Of a stretch of 64,000 bases of DNA, positions 24,123 to 32,966 are shown piece by piece. The notes under the pieces are model-generated. The model had not been told where the DNA came from. It ran no database searches and saw only the letters and a list, made by a program, of their open reading frames with translations. This stretch comes from Paenibacillus sp. BJ-4 (lineage in GTDB: Bacteria > Bacillota > Bacilli > Paenibacillales > Paenibacillaceae): positions 62,001-126,000 of the forward strand of contig NZ_JAIVEM010000005.1 of NCBI RefSeq assembly GCF_020404765.1. The letters are read 5' to 3'. Within the stretch, counting starts at the first letter, position 1, and every line of letters starts with the position of its first letter. The position numbers and the translations under genes were made by a program.

Positions 24123-25490
24123 ATGTATTTGCATGGAAGCAGTAAAATTAACAGCAATGGACATTTGGAGATTGGCGGATGTGATACAACGCTTTTGAAG
24201 GAGCGTTTTGGAACACCGCTATATATTGTAGATGAACAGTTAGTACGCCGGCGTTGCCGGGAGTTTATAGAAGCTTTTTATGAAACCGGGTTGAAGTTTC
24301 AAGTTGCTTATGCAAGCAAAGCATTTTGCGTAATGGCGATGTGCGCTTTGGCAGCAGAAGAAGGGATGTCGCTCGACGTTGTTTCCAGTGGAGAGCTGTT
24401 CACCGCGCTGCAAGCAGGATTTCCGGCAGAGAGAATCCATTTTCACGGCAACAACAAAACACCGGAAGAAATTGAAATGGCGCTGGATGCGCAAATTGGC
24501 TGCTTCGTGGTCGATAGCGAGATGGAGCTTCATTTGCTGCAGGCCCTTGCCTCCGAGCGGAAACAGCAGGTAAATATTTTATTGCGGGTTACACCTGGGG
24601 TTGAAGCGCACACGCACGAATATATGGCCACAGGCCAGGAGGATTCTAAATTCGGTTTTGATATTGCGAATGGTACAGCGCGCCAAGCGGTGGAGAAGGC
24701 TATCGGGCTGGATCATCTGAATCTGCTAGGGGTGCATTCCCATATCGGCTCGCAAATTTTTGAAGTGAACGGCTTCCAAATGGCTGCCGAACGGGTTGCC
24801 GCTTTTTCCAGAGAAATCAAGGAACAGCTTCAGTTTTCTTTCAAAGTCATTAATCTGGGTGGGGGATTTGGCATTCGATACACAGAAGAGGACACACCGC
24901 TGAAAATCTCCACTTATGTACAGGCTATCGGCGAAGCGGTTAAAATCCATTTTTCCGGGCTCTATGATGAGCTTCCAGAAATTTGGATTGAGCCGGGTCG
25001 CAGTATTGTGGGCGATTCGGGCACAACCTTATACACGGTAGGAAGCATCAAAGATATCCCGGAGGTACGGAAATATGTCTCGGTAGACGGCGGGATGACG
25101 GATAATCCGCGTCCGGCGTTATATCAGGCCAAGTATGAAGCGATGCTGGCGAATCGGGCGCAGGATGCGAACGAAGAGACCGTATCGATTGCGGGCAAAT
25201 GCTGTGAGAGCGGCGATATGCTGATTTGGGATGTGGAGCTGCCTCGCCCGATTAGTGGGGATTTGCTCGCTGTTGCCTCAACCGGAGCCTACAATTACTC
25301 CATGGCAAGTAATTATAACCGGATACGCCGCCCGGCGGTGGTATTCGTTAACAATGGCGAAGCCGAACTGGTGGTGCGTCGGGAAACTTACGAGGATATC
25401 GTACGAAACGATGTTGTACCGCAGCGCTTGGTTCGTGAGTCAGCCAGTTCAGCGGTTCATCCGGGCGCCAAAATTACCGTTTCGTCCTGA
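24123..25490 (+). CDS. lysA: Diaminopimelate decarboxylase
   Basis: Last step of lysine synthesis: meso-diaminopimelate to L-lysine (455 aa, PLP fold type III). Seen: PLP-lysine motif VAYASKAFCVMAM (Lys66), GVHSHIGSQIFE, the phosphate-binding glycines LGGGFGIRY, IEPGRSIVGDSG, and the catalytic cysteine in IAGKCCESGDML. The ATG at 24123 follows AGAGAGGCG; the in-frame start at 24087 overlaps the promoter leader. lysA after spoVAF is a conserved arrangement in Bacilli. Confidence 0.94.
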   Translation: MYLHGSSKINSNGHLEIGGCDTTLLKERFGTPLYIVDEQLVRRRCREFIEAFYETGLKFQVAYASKAFCVMAMCALAAEEGMSLDVVSSGELFTALQAGFPAERIHFHGNNKTPEEIEMALDAQIGCFVVDSEMELHLLQALASERKQQVNILLRVTPGVEAHTHEYMATGQEDSKFGFDIANGTARQAVEKAIGLDHLNLLGVHSHIGSQIFEVNGFQMAAERVAAFSREIKEQLQFSFKVINLGGGFGIRYTEEDTPLKISTYVQAIGEAVKIHFSGLYDELPEIWIEPGRSIVGDSGTTLYTVGSIKDIPEVRKYVSVDGGMTDNPRPALYQAKYEAMLANRAQDANEETVSIAGKCCESGDMLIWDVELPRPISGDLLAVASTGAYNYSMASNYNRIRRPAVVFVNNGEAELVVRRETYEDIVRNDVVPQRLVRESASSAVHPGAKITVSS

Positions 25491-25512
25491 TTTTTGATAT
25501 GTGTGAGTAAGC

Positions 25513-25559
25513 AGACCATTGAGCCGGGGATATTATACCGGTACAGTGGTCTTTTTTTT
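25513..25559 (+). terminator. Terminator after lysA
   Basis: AGACCA (25513-25518) pairs with TGGTCT (25547-25552) with inner GCCGG/CCGGT-type pairs; eight T follow. Confidence 0.85.
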
Positions 25560-25569
25560 GGACAAGGCT

Positions 25570-25598
25570 TTGCTAAGCTGAGCAATTCATAGTAAACT
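25570..25598 (+). promoter_or_regulatory. Candidate sigma-A promoter of ppiB
   Basis: TTGCTA (25570-25575), 17-base spacer, TAAACT (25593-25598), 53 bases before the ATG. Confidence 0.5.
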
Positions 25599-25650
25599 GA
25601 AACTTGATGTTATTTAGCTTTCAAAACAGGTTGAAAAGGAGATACAAACA

Positions 25651-26085
25651 ATGAAAAAAGGTAGAATAGATCTTGAAAACGGCGGTATCGTCGAAATTGA
25701 TTTTTTCCCGGAAGAAGCTCCCAATACGGTTGCTAACTTTGAAAAGCTGGCTAACAGCGGCTTTTACAACGGTCTAAGCTTCCACCGTGTCATTCCGGGC
25801 TTTGTTGCTCAAGGCGGTTGTCCAATCGGCAACGGTACAGGCGGCCCTGGATACACCATTAACTGTGAAACAGCTACGAATACAACAAAGCATGCCAAAG
25901 GCGTTCTGTCCATGGCACATGCAGGCCGCAACACAGGTGGCAGCCAATTTTTCATCTGCTACGCTCCACAACCGCATTTGGATGGAGTACATACTGTATT
26001 TGGTAAAGTGACCAAAGGTATGGAATTTATTGATGCTGTAAAACAAGGCGACAAAATGAAAGAGGTTAAAGTATTTGACGCATAA
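25651..26085 (+). CDS. ppiB: Peptidyl-prolyl cis-trans isomerase (cyclophilin type)
   Basis: Cytosolic cyclophilin of 144 residues. Seen: [20 protein letters not shown] with the catalytic arginine, [36 protein letters not shown] and [19 protein letters not shown] precedes the ATG. It follows lysA as in B. subtilis but from its own promoter and with its own terminator. Confidence 0.95.
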   Translation: MKKGRIDLENGGIVEIDFFPEEAPNTVANFEKLANSGFYNGLSFHRVIPGFVAQGGCPIGNGTGGPGYTINCETATNTTKHAKGVLSMAHAGRNTGGSQFFICYAPQPHLDGVHTVFGKVTKGMEFIDAVKQGDKMKEVKVFDA

Positions 26086-26128
26086 AATGCCGTTAAATAC
26101 CTGATTTCTTGTATAGCGTTACAAGTAG

Positions 26129-26159
26129 GCCGTTCTGTCTTTGGACAGGACGGCTTTTT
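26129..26159 (+). terminator. Terminator after ppiB
   Basis: GCCGTTCTGTC (26129-26139) pairs with GACAGGACGGC (26144-26154) around TTTG; five T follow. Confidence 0.88.
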
Positions 26160-26210
26160 GTTGTCTTTTGTTTGACGGTTTACTGATTTTCACAATTACG
26201 CAGTTATTAA

Positions 26211-26226
26211 AGTGAGTAAGATCACA
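26211..26226. promoter_or_regulatory. Fnr/CRP-type palindrome upstream of the oxidoreductase operon
   Basis: AGTGA-N6-TCACA (26211-26226) is one base from the TGTGA-N6-TCACA pattern used by Bacillus Fnr and by CRP. A possible -10, TATGAT, lies at 26243-26248; its centre is 27 bases from the palindrome centre, about 5 shorter than the usual class II spacing, so the real promoter may be elsewhere. Confidence 0.55.
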
Positions 26227-26331
26227 TTCGAAAAGTAAGCGTTATGATAGCCTTCTCATGAGAATGCATTTTTTTAATTTTTTATGAGTATTTAAGCTCA
26301 GTCAAGGTGCAAAAGAAGGGGGCTTATCACA

Positions 26332-27345
26332 TTGTCCATTTTAACGCGTACAAACCGACTCGGATTTTTTGAAATCCGGCTGGAATCCATTGGTGGACTC
26401 GGTGCTAATCTGGCTGGAAAAATGCTAGCCGAAACCGGGGTGCTTGGTTTGGGGTTGAATGCTTCAAATTTCTCGTCCTACGGTTCAGAAAAGAAAGGAA
26501 CTCCGGTTAAAAGCTTTGTCCGCTTCTGTGATCCAGGAGTTGACATCCGTGATCACAGTCCGATCGAACAACCGCATGTGGTAGGCATTTTCCATGAAAC
26601 GTTATACAAAACGGTAAATGTGATCAGCGGGCTTCCGGCCGATGGGATCGTTGTGGTCAATTCTACGCGTCCGGCAGAAGAAATACGGGCAGATTTGGGA
26701 CTGGTATCCGGTACGCTGGCGGTAGTGGATGCGATGGGCATCGCACTGGAGGAGCGAACCAAGCTGAATACGTCTATGCTTGGCGCTTTGTTCCGTGTCT
26801 GTGATTTTTTGGACCCGGAAGCGATGAGATCGGTTATTCGCAGTACTTTTGAAAAGAAAAATCCGCAACTGGTAGAGCCTAATCTGCGCACGTTCAACCG
26901 TGGTTTTGACGAAATGGAGCTGCACGTATATCCAGTTACCAGTGACGCGCAGGATCGGGTTTTTGAACGACCGCAGCCTTTGCTGGGTTATGAAACGCAA
27001 ACATCGGGGGGCATTATTGCCACACAGGGGAACAGTATGACGAGGGATGTTAGTGGTTCGCGTCAAGGTTATGTGCCTGAATATGAAGCTGATAAATGTA
27101 CTCATTGTGCCAAATGTGATTCGATTTGCCCGGATTACTGTTTTGTATGGGAAGAGCAAGCAGACAAACGCGGCAGAATGATGCCATTTTTGCAAGGAAT
27201 TGATTACCAGTACTGCAAAGGATGTCTGAAATGCGTTGATATTTGCCCTTCGGGAGCATTAAGCTCGCGGCGCGAGCAATGGGGATGGGCGGAACAGCAT
27301 CGAGTTGCTCACCAATTTCCGGTATATGAAGGAGGTCGTATGTAA
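26332..27345 (+). CDS. 2-oxoacid:ferredoxin oxidoreductase, fused gamma and ferredoxin (delta) domains
   Basis: A 337-residue subunit. Residues ~10-200 are the gamma domain (ESIGGLGANLAGKMLAETGV, SSYGSEKKGTPVKSFVRF), which helps bind CoA; the C-terminal part carries two 4Fe-4S motifs, CTHCAKCDSICPDYC and CKGCLKCVDICPSGA. It passes electrons from oxoacid oxidation to ferredoxin. Start is TTG at 26332 after AAGGGGG. The stop TAA shares one base with the ATG of the next gene. B. subtilis has no such enzyme; it fits anaerobic or nitrogen-fixing metabolism. Substrate (pyruvate versus other 2-oxo acid) is not decided by sequence. Confidence 0.88.
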   Translation: MSILTRTNRLGFFEIRLESIGGLGANLAGKMLAETGVLGLGLNASNFSSYGSEKKGTPVKSFVRFCDPGVDIRDHSPIEQPHVVGIFHETLYKTVNVISGLPADGIVVVNSTRPAEEIRADLGLVSGTLAVVDAMGIALEERTKLNTSMLGALFRVCDFLDPEAMRSVIRSTFEKKNPQLVEPNLRTFNRGFDEMELHVYPVTSDAQDRVFERPQPLLGYETQTSGGIIATQGNSMTRDVSGSRQGYVPEYEADKCTHCAKCDSICPDYCFVWEEQADKRGRMMPFLQGIDYQYCKGCLKCVDICPSGALSSRREQWGWAEQHRVAHQFPVYEGGRM

Positions 27346-29633
27346 TGGCGAAACTGGAGGAGGAGCTCAAACAAACAGGCGCCGCACAAGTGACGACGTT
27401 CGAATCCGGTAATGAAATGGCAGCTACAGCGGCTGCACAAATCAATTATCATATGATGGGATATTTTCCAATCACTCCGTCGACTGAGGTGGCGCAGTAT
27501 CTGGATCAGATGAGAACGAGAGGTCAGCATAACATCAAGCTGGTCGCAGCGGATGGAGAACACGGATCGGCAGGGATATGCTATGGTGCCGCAGCAGCGG
27601 GTGCAAGAGTGGTAAACGCCACCAGCTCACAGGGCTTTCTGTACATGCTGGAGCAGCTGCCTGTTCAGTCCGGTACCCGTTTCCCTATGGTTATGAATCT
27701 GGTGACACGTGCCGTCAGTGGCCCGCTGGATATCCGGGGGGATCATTCGGATCTGTACTACGGTCTGAATACGGGCTGGGTGATTTTGATGGCAAGCACG
27801 CCGCAGGCTGTATATGATATGAATATCATGGCGCTGAAAATTGCGGAGCACAGCGATGTCCGATTGCCAGTGATGGTTGCTTATGACGGTTTTTATACGT
27901 CACATCAAAAGCGGAGAGTGCAATATTTTGCCGATGCGGAGACGGTCCGGGATTTTGTGGGTCCGAATCCCAACCTGAATTATGCGAATATTTTGGATTT
28001 TGAACATCCGGTTACGGTAGGCGCCCATATGAATGGTGATGATCTGACGAACAATCACTTTCAGCAGTCTGAGGCATTAAGACGTTCTGAAGGAGTATAT
28101 GAGCAGGTTGCGGCAGAATATGCCTCATTATCCGGTCGGGAATATCCGATTTTGGATCTTTATCATATGGAAGATGCTGAGGTTGCGGTATTCCTGTTGA
28201 ATTCGGCGGCTGAATCGGCCAAGGACGTAGTGGATCAGCTCCGCGAGCGGGGCATTAAGGCCGGAGTCGTTCGTCCGAATATCATCCGGCCATTCCCGGC
28301 CGCGCAGCTGCGTGAGGCACTGCGCCATGTCAAGGCGCTGGTGGTGGGTGAGCGTGCGGATTCGTACGGCGCTGACGGCGGTAATTTGACGCACGAAATC
28401 AAGGCGGCTCTGCAGGAGGACCCGCTGAATCAGACGCTTGTGTTATGCCGTATCTTTGGCTTGGGCGGTAAGGATTTTTATGCGGAAGACGCAGAGGCTT
28501 TCTTCCAACTGGCGGTCGAGGCGGCAGAGGCCGGCCGTGCGGAGAAGCCATTTGATTATTACGGCATTCATCCGGGTTCACCGGATAAGGTGATGCCGCA
28601 GGTCATGCAGCCGCCACGGGGTGATGCGTACCGCACGGGACTGATTCAGGTCACGCCGGACGAGGCGACCGGAAAGCTCAAGGTCAAGGTACCACCGCTG
28701 CGTTCGCTGACGACCAAACCACGTCGTCTTACACCGGGTCACGGGGCTTGTCCGGGCTGCGGAGCACTATCAGCGCTTGAACTGTTCTTCAAAGGAATTG
28801 AAGGCGATATTGTTGTATTGTTCCAGACAGGCTGCGTCTATGTGGTCACAACAGGTTATCCTTATACATCACACAAGCAACCGATGATCCACAACCTGTT
28901 TCAAAATGGGGCAGCTACACTTTCGGGAGCACTGGAAGCTTACTTGGAGATGAAGCGCCGCAATGAGATTGAGATGTCGGATGATCCGACCTTTATTATG
29001 ATCAGTGGCGATGGCGGGATGGATATTGGCATGGGCTCCGCGATTGGTGCGGCTCTGCGCAATCATAAGCTGATCATGCTGGAATATGATAACGAGGGAT
29101 ACATGAACACAGGCTCTCAGCAATCGTATTCGACTCCGGTCGGTCATATGACCAGTACGTCGGGTGTAGGGAAGATGCAAAAAGGCAAGCAAGGGCATCA
29201 CAAGGACACTGTGCAAATCATGGCCGCCTGCAATATTCCATATGCCTTCACGGCGGCTGAAAGCCACCCGCAGGATATGCTGCGTAAAGCGGCCAAGGCG
29301 CAATGGTATGCGAATAATGTGGGAACGGCCTATGGCAAAATCCTGTGTGCCTGCCCGTTGAACTGGAAATCGGAAGACCGGCTGGGCACCAGCATTGTAG
29401 GGGCCGCTGTCGAGTCGTGCTTCTTCCCATTGTACGAAATTGAGCAAGGCAGTACGACGATTACGTACAATCCGGAAGACAAGGGAAAACGGATTCCAGC
29501 CGCAGAGTGGCTGAAATTAATGGGGAAAACGAAGCATTTACTTAAAGAGGAAGCTACGCTGGCTACCTTTGAAGCGGAGATTGAACGCCGCTGGACCATA
29601 TTGAAAAAGAAACATGAAATTTCAGAGCTATAA
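27345..29633 (+). CDS. 2-oxoacid:ferredoxin oxidoreductase, fused alpha and beta subunits
   Basis: A 762-residue chain. The alpha part (1 to ~410) starts with GNEMAATAAAQINYHMMGYF and PITPSTEV, and includes RGDHSDLYYG and GERADSYGADGGNLT. The beta part (~450-762) has the cluster motif GHGACPGCGA with further cysteines QTGC and LCACP, and the thiamine diphosphate motif SGDGGMDIGMGSAIGAALRN followed by YDNEGYMNTG. In most bacteria alpha and beta are separate or all domains are one chain in a different order, so gamma-delta plus alpha-beta is a less common split. It is translated in a TAATG overlap with the upstream gene. Confidence 0.88.
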   Translation: MAKLEEELKQTGAAQVTTFESGNEMAATAAAQINYHMMGYFPITPSTEVAQYLDQMRTRGQHNIKLVAADGEHGSAGICYGAAAAGARVVNATSSQGFLYMLEQLPVQSGTRFPMVMNLVTRAVSGPLDIRGDHSDLYYGLNTGWVILMASTPQAVYDMNIMALKIAEHSDVRLPVMVAYDGFYTSHQKRRVQYFADAETVRDFVGPNPNLNYANILDFEHPVTVGAHMNGDDLTNNHFQQSEALRRSEGVYEQVAAEYASLSGREYPILDLYHMEDAEVAVFLLNSAAESAKDVVDQLRERGIKAGVVRPNIIRPFPAAQLREALRHVKALVVGERADSYGADGGNLTHEIKAALQEDPLNQTLVLCRIFGLGGKDFYAEDAEAFFQLAVEAAEAGRAEKPFDYYGIHPGSPDKVMPQVMQPPRGDAYRTGLIQVTPDEATGKLKVKVPPLRSLTTKPRRLTPGHGACPGCGALSALELFFKGIEGDIVVLFQTGCVYVVTTGYPYTSHKQPMIHNLFQNGAATLSGALEAYLEMKRRNEIEMSDDPTFIMISGDGGMDIGMGSAIGAALRNHKLIMLEYDNEGYMNTGSQQSYSTPVGHMTSTSGVGKMQKGKQGHHKDTVQIMAACNIPYAFTAAESHPQDMLRKAAKAQWYANNVGTAYGKILCACPLNWKSEDRLGTSIVGAAVESCFFPLYEIEQGSTTITYNPEDKGKRIPAAEWLKLMGKTKHLLKEEATLATFEAEIERRWTILKKKHEISEL

Positions 29634-29695
29634 ATCCGGTTCATTGCATAATCCATTTTAAATATTGTTAGAAGATGTATGGATACCGATTCCAA

Positions 29696-29733
29696 AAAGA
29701 TTCTTTGCGCTTGTTGCGTGAAGAATCTTTTTT
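29696..29733 (+). terminator. Terminator after the oxidoreductase operon
   Basis: AAAGATTCTT pairs with AAGAATCTTT (29721-29730), with inner GCGC/GCGT pairing; TTTTTT at the end. Confidence 0.85.
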
Positions 29734-29855
29734 GTCGTTTATGGGATGAAGCATAAAAAATCAGGTAATGATTTCCGATATAGGAGTGGAGGCCTATATG
29801 AAAAGGAATAAATAACAGTCTTCTTCTGAATTTTTAGATGCAATGAGGTGCAGGT

Positions 29856-30323
29856 ATGATTAAGCTGAATACAGTTGAAATAATCGAAATTATAAAGAAG
29901 CAAATCCCCAAGGTCATGAACATTAAGCCCGTGGAGCTGAAATTTACAGATGACTTTGGGCGGGCATCACTGGCGGGGACGGAACATAAATTTACGCTGA
30001 CTAATCAGCATTATTCCGCCAAGGTGATGGATTGCGTGTTGGAAACGCAGGTGCGTCCGATATTAATGTGTGAAATTATTTATTTTCTAAAATGTGAGTT
30101 TATTGACGGGCATGTTGAGGTACGTTTGGATTATGACGCAAGCTCTGAAGGTGGCCACGGACCTACGGCTTCGGCGGTTATTACCTTTGACCATGTTACA
30201 CAGCTTGGCCTGGAAGAACTGGCTGATCTGATTGATCTGGCGCTTCATATGAATGATAAAACCTGGTTTGAAGAACTCTCCAGCCAATATGTTAAAACAA
30301 AAGCAGGAGCGTCTATCCGATAA
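29856..30323 (+). CDS. IDEAL-domain protein
   Basis: A 155-residue protein not recognised over most of its length. The C-terminal LADLIDLALHMNDKTWFEELS (split here as LADLIDLALHMN and DKTWFEEL) matches the IDEAL domain, a ~40-residue helical module named for a conserved IDxAL-like stretch and found in ComK-related and other small Firmicute proteins. The N-terminal part (NTVEIIEIIKKQIPKVMNIK, LKFTDDFGRASLAGTEHKFT) looks like a compact alpha/beta domain. No membrane or signal segment. TGAGGTG precedes the ATG. It stands between two terminators or regulatory regions and is monocistronic. Confidence 0.65.
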   Translation: MIKLNTVEIIEIIKKQIPKVMNIKPVELKFTDDFGRASLAGTEHKFTLTNQHYSAKVMDCVLETQVRPILMCEIIYFLKCEFIDGHVEVRLDYDASSEGGHGPTASAVITFDHVTQLGLEELADLIDLALHMNDKTWFEELSSQYVKTKAGASIR

Positions 30324-30325
30324 CT

Positions 30326-30354
30326 TGCTTTTTTTAGAAGTCGGTGCTAATATA
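30326..30354 (+). promoter_or_regulatory. Candidate promoter of the riboflavin leader
   Basis: TTGCTT (30326-30331), 17-base spacer, TAATAT (30349-30354), 40 bases before the FMN aptamer. Confidence 0.55.
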
Positions 30355-30393
30355 CGTAACAAGTTTAATGTTAATTCAATTGAATAAGAGCAA

Positions 30394-30563
30394 GATCCTT
30401 CGGGGCGGGGTGAAATTCCCCACCGACGGTGATGACGTGCTTGTGGATTGCTTTTGTGATAACAGCACGACTTAGTCCGTGACCCGGATGCTGAACGATC
30501 AGCAGAAGGTGGACCTGGTGCAATTCCGGGACCGACAGTATAGTCTGGATGGGAGAAGGATAC
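30394..30563 (+). promoter_or_regulatory. FMN riboswitch (RFN element)
   Basis: All conserved blocks are present in order: ATCCTTCGGGGC at the 5' side, GGGGTGAAATTCCCCACCGA, CGGTGATGACG, AGTCCGTGACCC, GGTGGACCTGGTGCAATTCC, GGGACCGACAGTATAGTCTG and the closing GAGAAGGAT that pairs with ATCCTT. FMN binding favours the downstream terminator at 30799, lowering ribE-ribB-ribH expression. The ~230 bases between aptamer and terminator are unusually long and hold no recognisable gene. Confidence 0.96.
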
Positions 30564-30798
30564 GGAGCGCATGTGCATGACGTGACATGTGCCGATTTTT
30601 AGCATACGTAAAGGTACGTACGGCTTATTTCGTTGTAGGGCAGCATCGGGCGACGGCTTTTTAAGCTTTCTTTTCCGTAGTTGTTCAAAACGCATTGGGT
30701 TGTATCGTAGTCATGCTTTCTATTGGCATACGTATTATTCGTGAGATTTCAGCATGCATATGGATTGCGCTTGTATACTGTAAATTTGACTCTCATCA

Positions 30799-30846
30799 CC
30801 CCCATGACGGATAGATTCCGTACTGGGGGTTTTTTGCGCTTACGAC
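30799..30846 (+). terminator. Riboswitch expression-platform terminator
   Basis: CCCCCATGACGGA pairs with TTCCGTACTGGGGG, followed by a run of T (30840-30845), 47 bases before ribE. Confidence 0.85.
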
Positions 30847-30892
30847 TGATGAATTAGGGATAAACTGAAACGAGATGGGAAGGAGTGAAGGT

Positions 30893-31558
30893 ATGTTTAC
30901 CGGGTTGGTCGAGGAAGTGGGACGCATTCAAACGATTTCCAAAAGCGGAGAAGCGATGGTACTGGGCATTGAGGGCTCCGTCGTCTTAGGCGATTTGAAA
31001 ATAGGAGATAGTGTTTCCGTGAATGGTGTTTGTCTGACGGCGATACAGATCGGGGTTAAGGATTTTAAGGTTGATGTCATGCCGGAAACCTTTCGCAGCA
31101 GCAATCTGAGAGAACTCAAGTCCGGTAGCCGAGTCAATCTGGAACGGGCGATGGCGGCGAATGGAAGGTTCGGAGGACATATTGTACAGGGACATGTAGA
31201 CGGGACGGGTACGATTCGCCGGGTGACATCTGACCAGAATGCGGTTGTGTTCGAAGTTGCGCCTTCTAATCAAGCATTATTTAAATATATTCTTCTCAAA
31301 GGTTCGATCACCATTGATGGCATCAGCCTCACAGTCGCGCAGCGTACAGGAGATACCTTTGCCGTATCCATTATCCCCCATACCTTATCCGAGACAGCCT
31401 TACAAGCCAAACGTGAGGGAGACACCGTCAATATTGAATGCGACATATTGGGCAAATATGTGGAACAGCTTTTGAATTACAGAGGCTCAGCGGCGACGGA
31501 GGGAGCAGAAAAAGCTCCTATAAGTCTGGACTACTTGGCGAAGCACGGCTTTGCCTGA
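30893..31558 (+). CDS. ribE: Riboflavin synthase, alpha subunit
   Basis: Dismutates two 6,7-dimethyl-8-ribityllumazines to riboflavin (221 aa). Two tandem lumazine-binding repeats: [13 protein letters not shown] with SVNGVCLTA, then [18 protein letters not shown] with IDGISLTVA. The ATG at 30893 follows GGGAAGGAGTGA; a start at 30875 would place the ribosome binding site inside the gene. It is the first gene after the riboswitch, where ribD is usually found. Confidence 0.94.
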   Translation: MFTGLVEEVGRIQTISKSGEAMVLGIEGSVVLGDLKIGDSVSVNGVCLTAIQIGVKDFKVDVMPETFRSSNLRELKSGSRVNLERAMAANGRFGGHIVQGHVDGTGTIRRVTSDQNAVVFEVAPSNQALFKYILLKGSITIDGISLTVAQRTGDTFAVSIIPHTLSETALQAKREGDTVNIECDILGKYVEQLLNYRGSAATEGAEKAPISLDYLAKHGFA

Positions 31559-31617
31559 TATGGAATGGTAAATCGGTTGCGGAGCACTTAAGCACAAGAA
31601 ATAAGGAGGACAGTGCT

Positions 31618-32301
31618 ATGGATATAGGAAGTCAAACAAGTGCAACGACTGAAGTAGTGGAGCACGATGGGGTGGAGCTGGACGAAGAGATTCGTCTGGA
31701 TTCCATCGAAGAAGCGCTGGAGGATTTGAAGAACGGTAAAGTCGTTATCGTAGTGGATGATGAACAGCGCGAAAATGAAGGTGATTTTATTGCTTTGGCT
31801 GAAAAGGCAACTCCCGAGGTCATTAATTTCATGATCACTGTAGGTCGCGGGTTGGTCTGCGTGCCGATTACACAGCAAAGAGCCGAGGCGTTGGAATTGC
31901 AACCAATGGTGAAGCAGAATACAGATTTCCACGGCACAGCCTTTACCGTGTCGGTTGATCATATGAAGACAACAACAGGTATTTCGGCAGCCGAGCGTTC
32001 CTTGACCGTACGCGCCTTGGCCGATGAAACAGTCGTAGCAGGCGATTTCCGCAAGCCTGGTCACATGTTTCCGCTGATTGCGCGTGATGGCGGTGTTTTG
32101 CAGCGTGCAGGCCATACAGAAGCAGCAGTCGATCTGGCCCGACTCAGCGGCTTCAAGCCCGCCGGAGTCATTTGCGAAATTATAAAGGAAGATGGCTCAA
32201 TGGCCCGTCTGCCAGATTTGGTGGTGATCGCCAAGCAGTATGAGCTGAAGCTGATCAGTATTCAGGATTTAATTGACTACCGTCGTCGTTTATTGTTGTA
32301 A
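31618..32301 (+). CDS. ribB: 3,4-dihydroxy-2-butanone 4-phosphate synthase (RibB only)
   Basis: Makes the four-carbon precursor from ribulose 5-phosphate (227 aa). Seen: [66 protein letters not shown] and [16 protein letters not shown]. In Bacilli the gene is normally ribBA, about 400 residues with GTP cyclohydrolase II at the C-terminus; here it stops after [11 protein letters not shown], right where the linker would begin, and ribH starts 28 bases later. So only the RibB half is encoded. AAGGAGG precedes the ATG. Confidence 0.92.
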   Translation: MDIGSQTSATTEVVEHDGVELDEEIRLDSIEEALEDLKNGKVVIVVDDEQRENEGDFIALAEKATPEVINFMITVGRGLVCVPITQQRAEALELQPMVKQNTDFHGTAFTVSVDHMKTTTGISAAERSLTVRALADETVVAGDFRKPGHMFPLIARDGGVLQRAGHTEAAVDLARLSGFKPAGVICEIIKEDGSMARLPDLVVIAKQYELKLISIQDLIDYRRRLLL

Positions 32302-32329
32302 ATAATTTAAAAAAGAGAGGTTGATAAGC

Positions 32330-32794
32330 ATGGCACGTTTTCTGGAAGGTAATCTTGTATCGGATGGTTTAAAATATGGTATTGTGGTAGGAAGATTTAA
32401 TGAATTTATTACGAGCAAGCTGTTAAGTGGTGCAATTGACGCACTCCAACGACACGGGGTACAGGAAGATGAGATTGATGTGGCCTGGGTTCCTGGTGCT
32501 TTTGAAATTTCATTGATCGCACAAAAAATGGCTGCTAGCGGCAAATATGATGCTGTTATTACACTGGGCACCGTGATCCGTGGTTCTACTTCACATTATG
32601 ATATTGTCTGCAACGAAGTGGCCAAGGGAGTGGCAGCAATCAATCTGAAAACGGGCGTACCCGTTATTTTCGGCGTTGTGACTACGGAAAATATTGAGCA
32701 AGCTATTGAGCGTGCAGGAACGAAGGCTGGTAATAAGGGTTGGGATTCTGCACTGGCTGCAATTGAAATGGCGAACTTGGGCAAGCAATTTTAA
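32330..32794 (+). CDS. ribH: 6,7-dimethyl-8-ribityllumazine synthase
   Basis: Condenses the RibB product with the pyrimidine precursor; forms icosahedral capsids around RibE in Bacillus (154 aa). Seen: [46 protein letters not shown] with the catalytic His, and [17 protein letters not shown]. The ATG at 32330 follows AGAGAGG. Last gene of the ribE-ribB-ribH transcript; no ribT follows. Confidence 0.95.
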   Translation: MARFLEGNLVSDGLKYGIVVGRFNEFITSKLLSGAIDALQRHGVQEDEIDVAWVPGAFEISLIAQKMAASGKYDAVITLGTVIRGSTSHYDIVCNEVAKGVAAINLKTGVPVIFGVVTTENIEQAIERAGTKAGNKGWDSALAAIEMANLGKQF

Positions 32795-32848
32795 TGATAT
32801 GAGCCACTGAATAAGAACGGCATAATTTCTAAGCGAAAAGGGATTGGA

Positions 32849-32877
32849 TTGTTAAGCAAGGCGATGGCGTATATACT
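32849..32877 (+). promoter_or_regulatory. Candidate sigma-A promoter of scpAB
   Basis: TTGTTA (32849-32854), 17-base spacer, TATACT (32872-32877), 90 bases before the scpA TTG. Confidence 0.55.
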
Positions 32878-32966
32878 ACAGAAAGAGGGATTGATAACGT
32901 AGAGCATAAGTGCTATGGGGAAAGGTATTGTTGAATGATGATTGGAGTAAGGCAGGGGGAAGCACA

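Noticed and set aside
26211..26226. CRP-type catabolite site upstream of the oxidoreductase
   Set aside because: Firmicutes of this group rarely use CRP; the same palindrome is the Fnr site of Bacillus, so Fnr is preferred.
30087..30695. 202-codon minus-strand frame through the FMN riboswitch
   Set aside because: It overlaps the IDEAL gene and the riboswitch and has no ribosome binding site or protein similarity.
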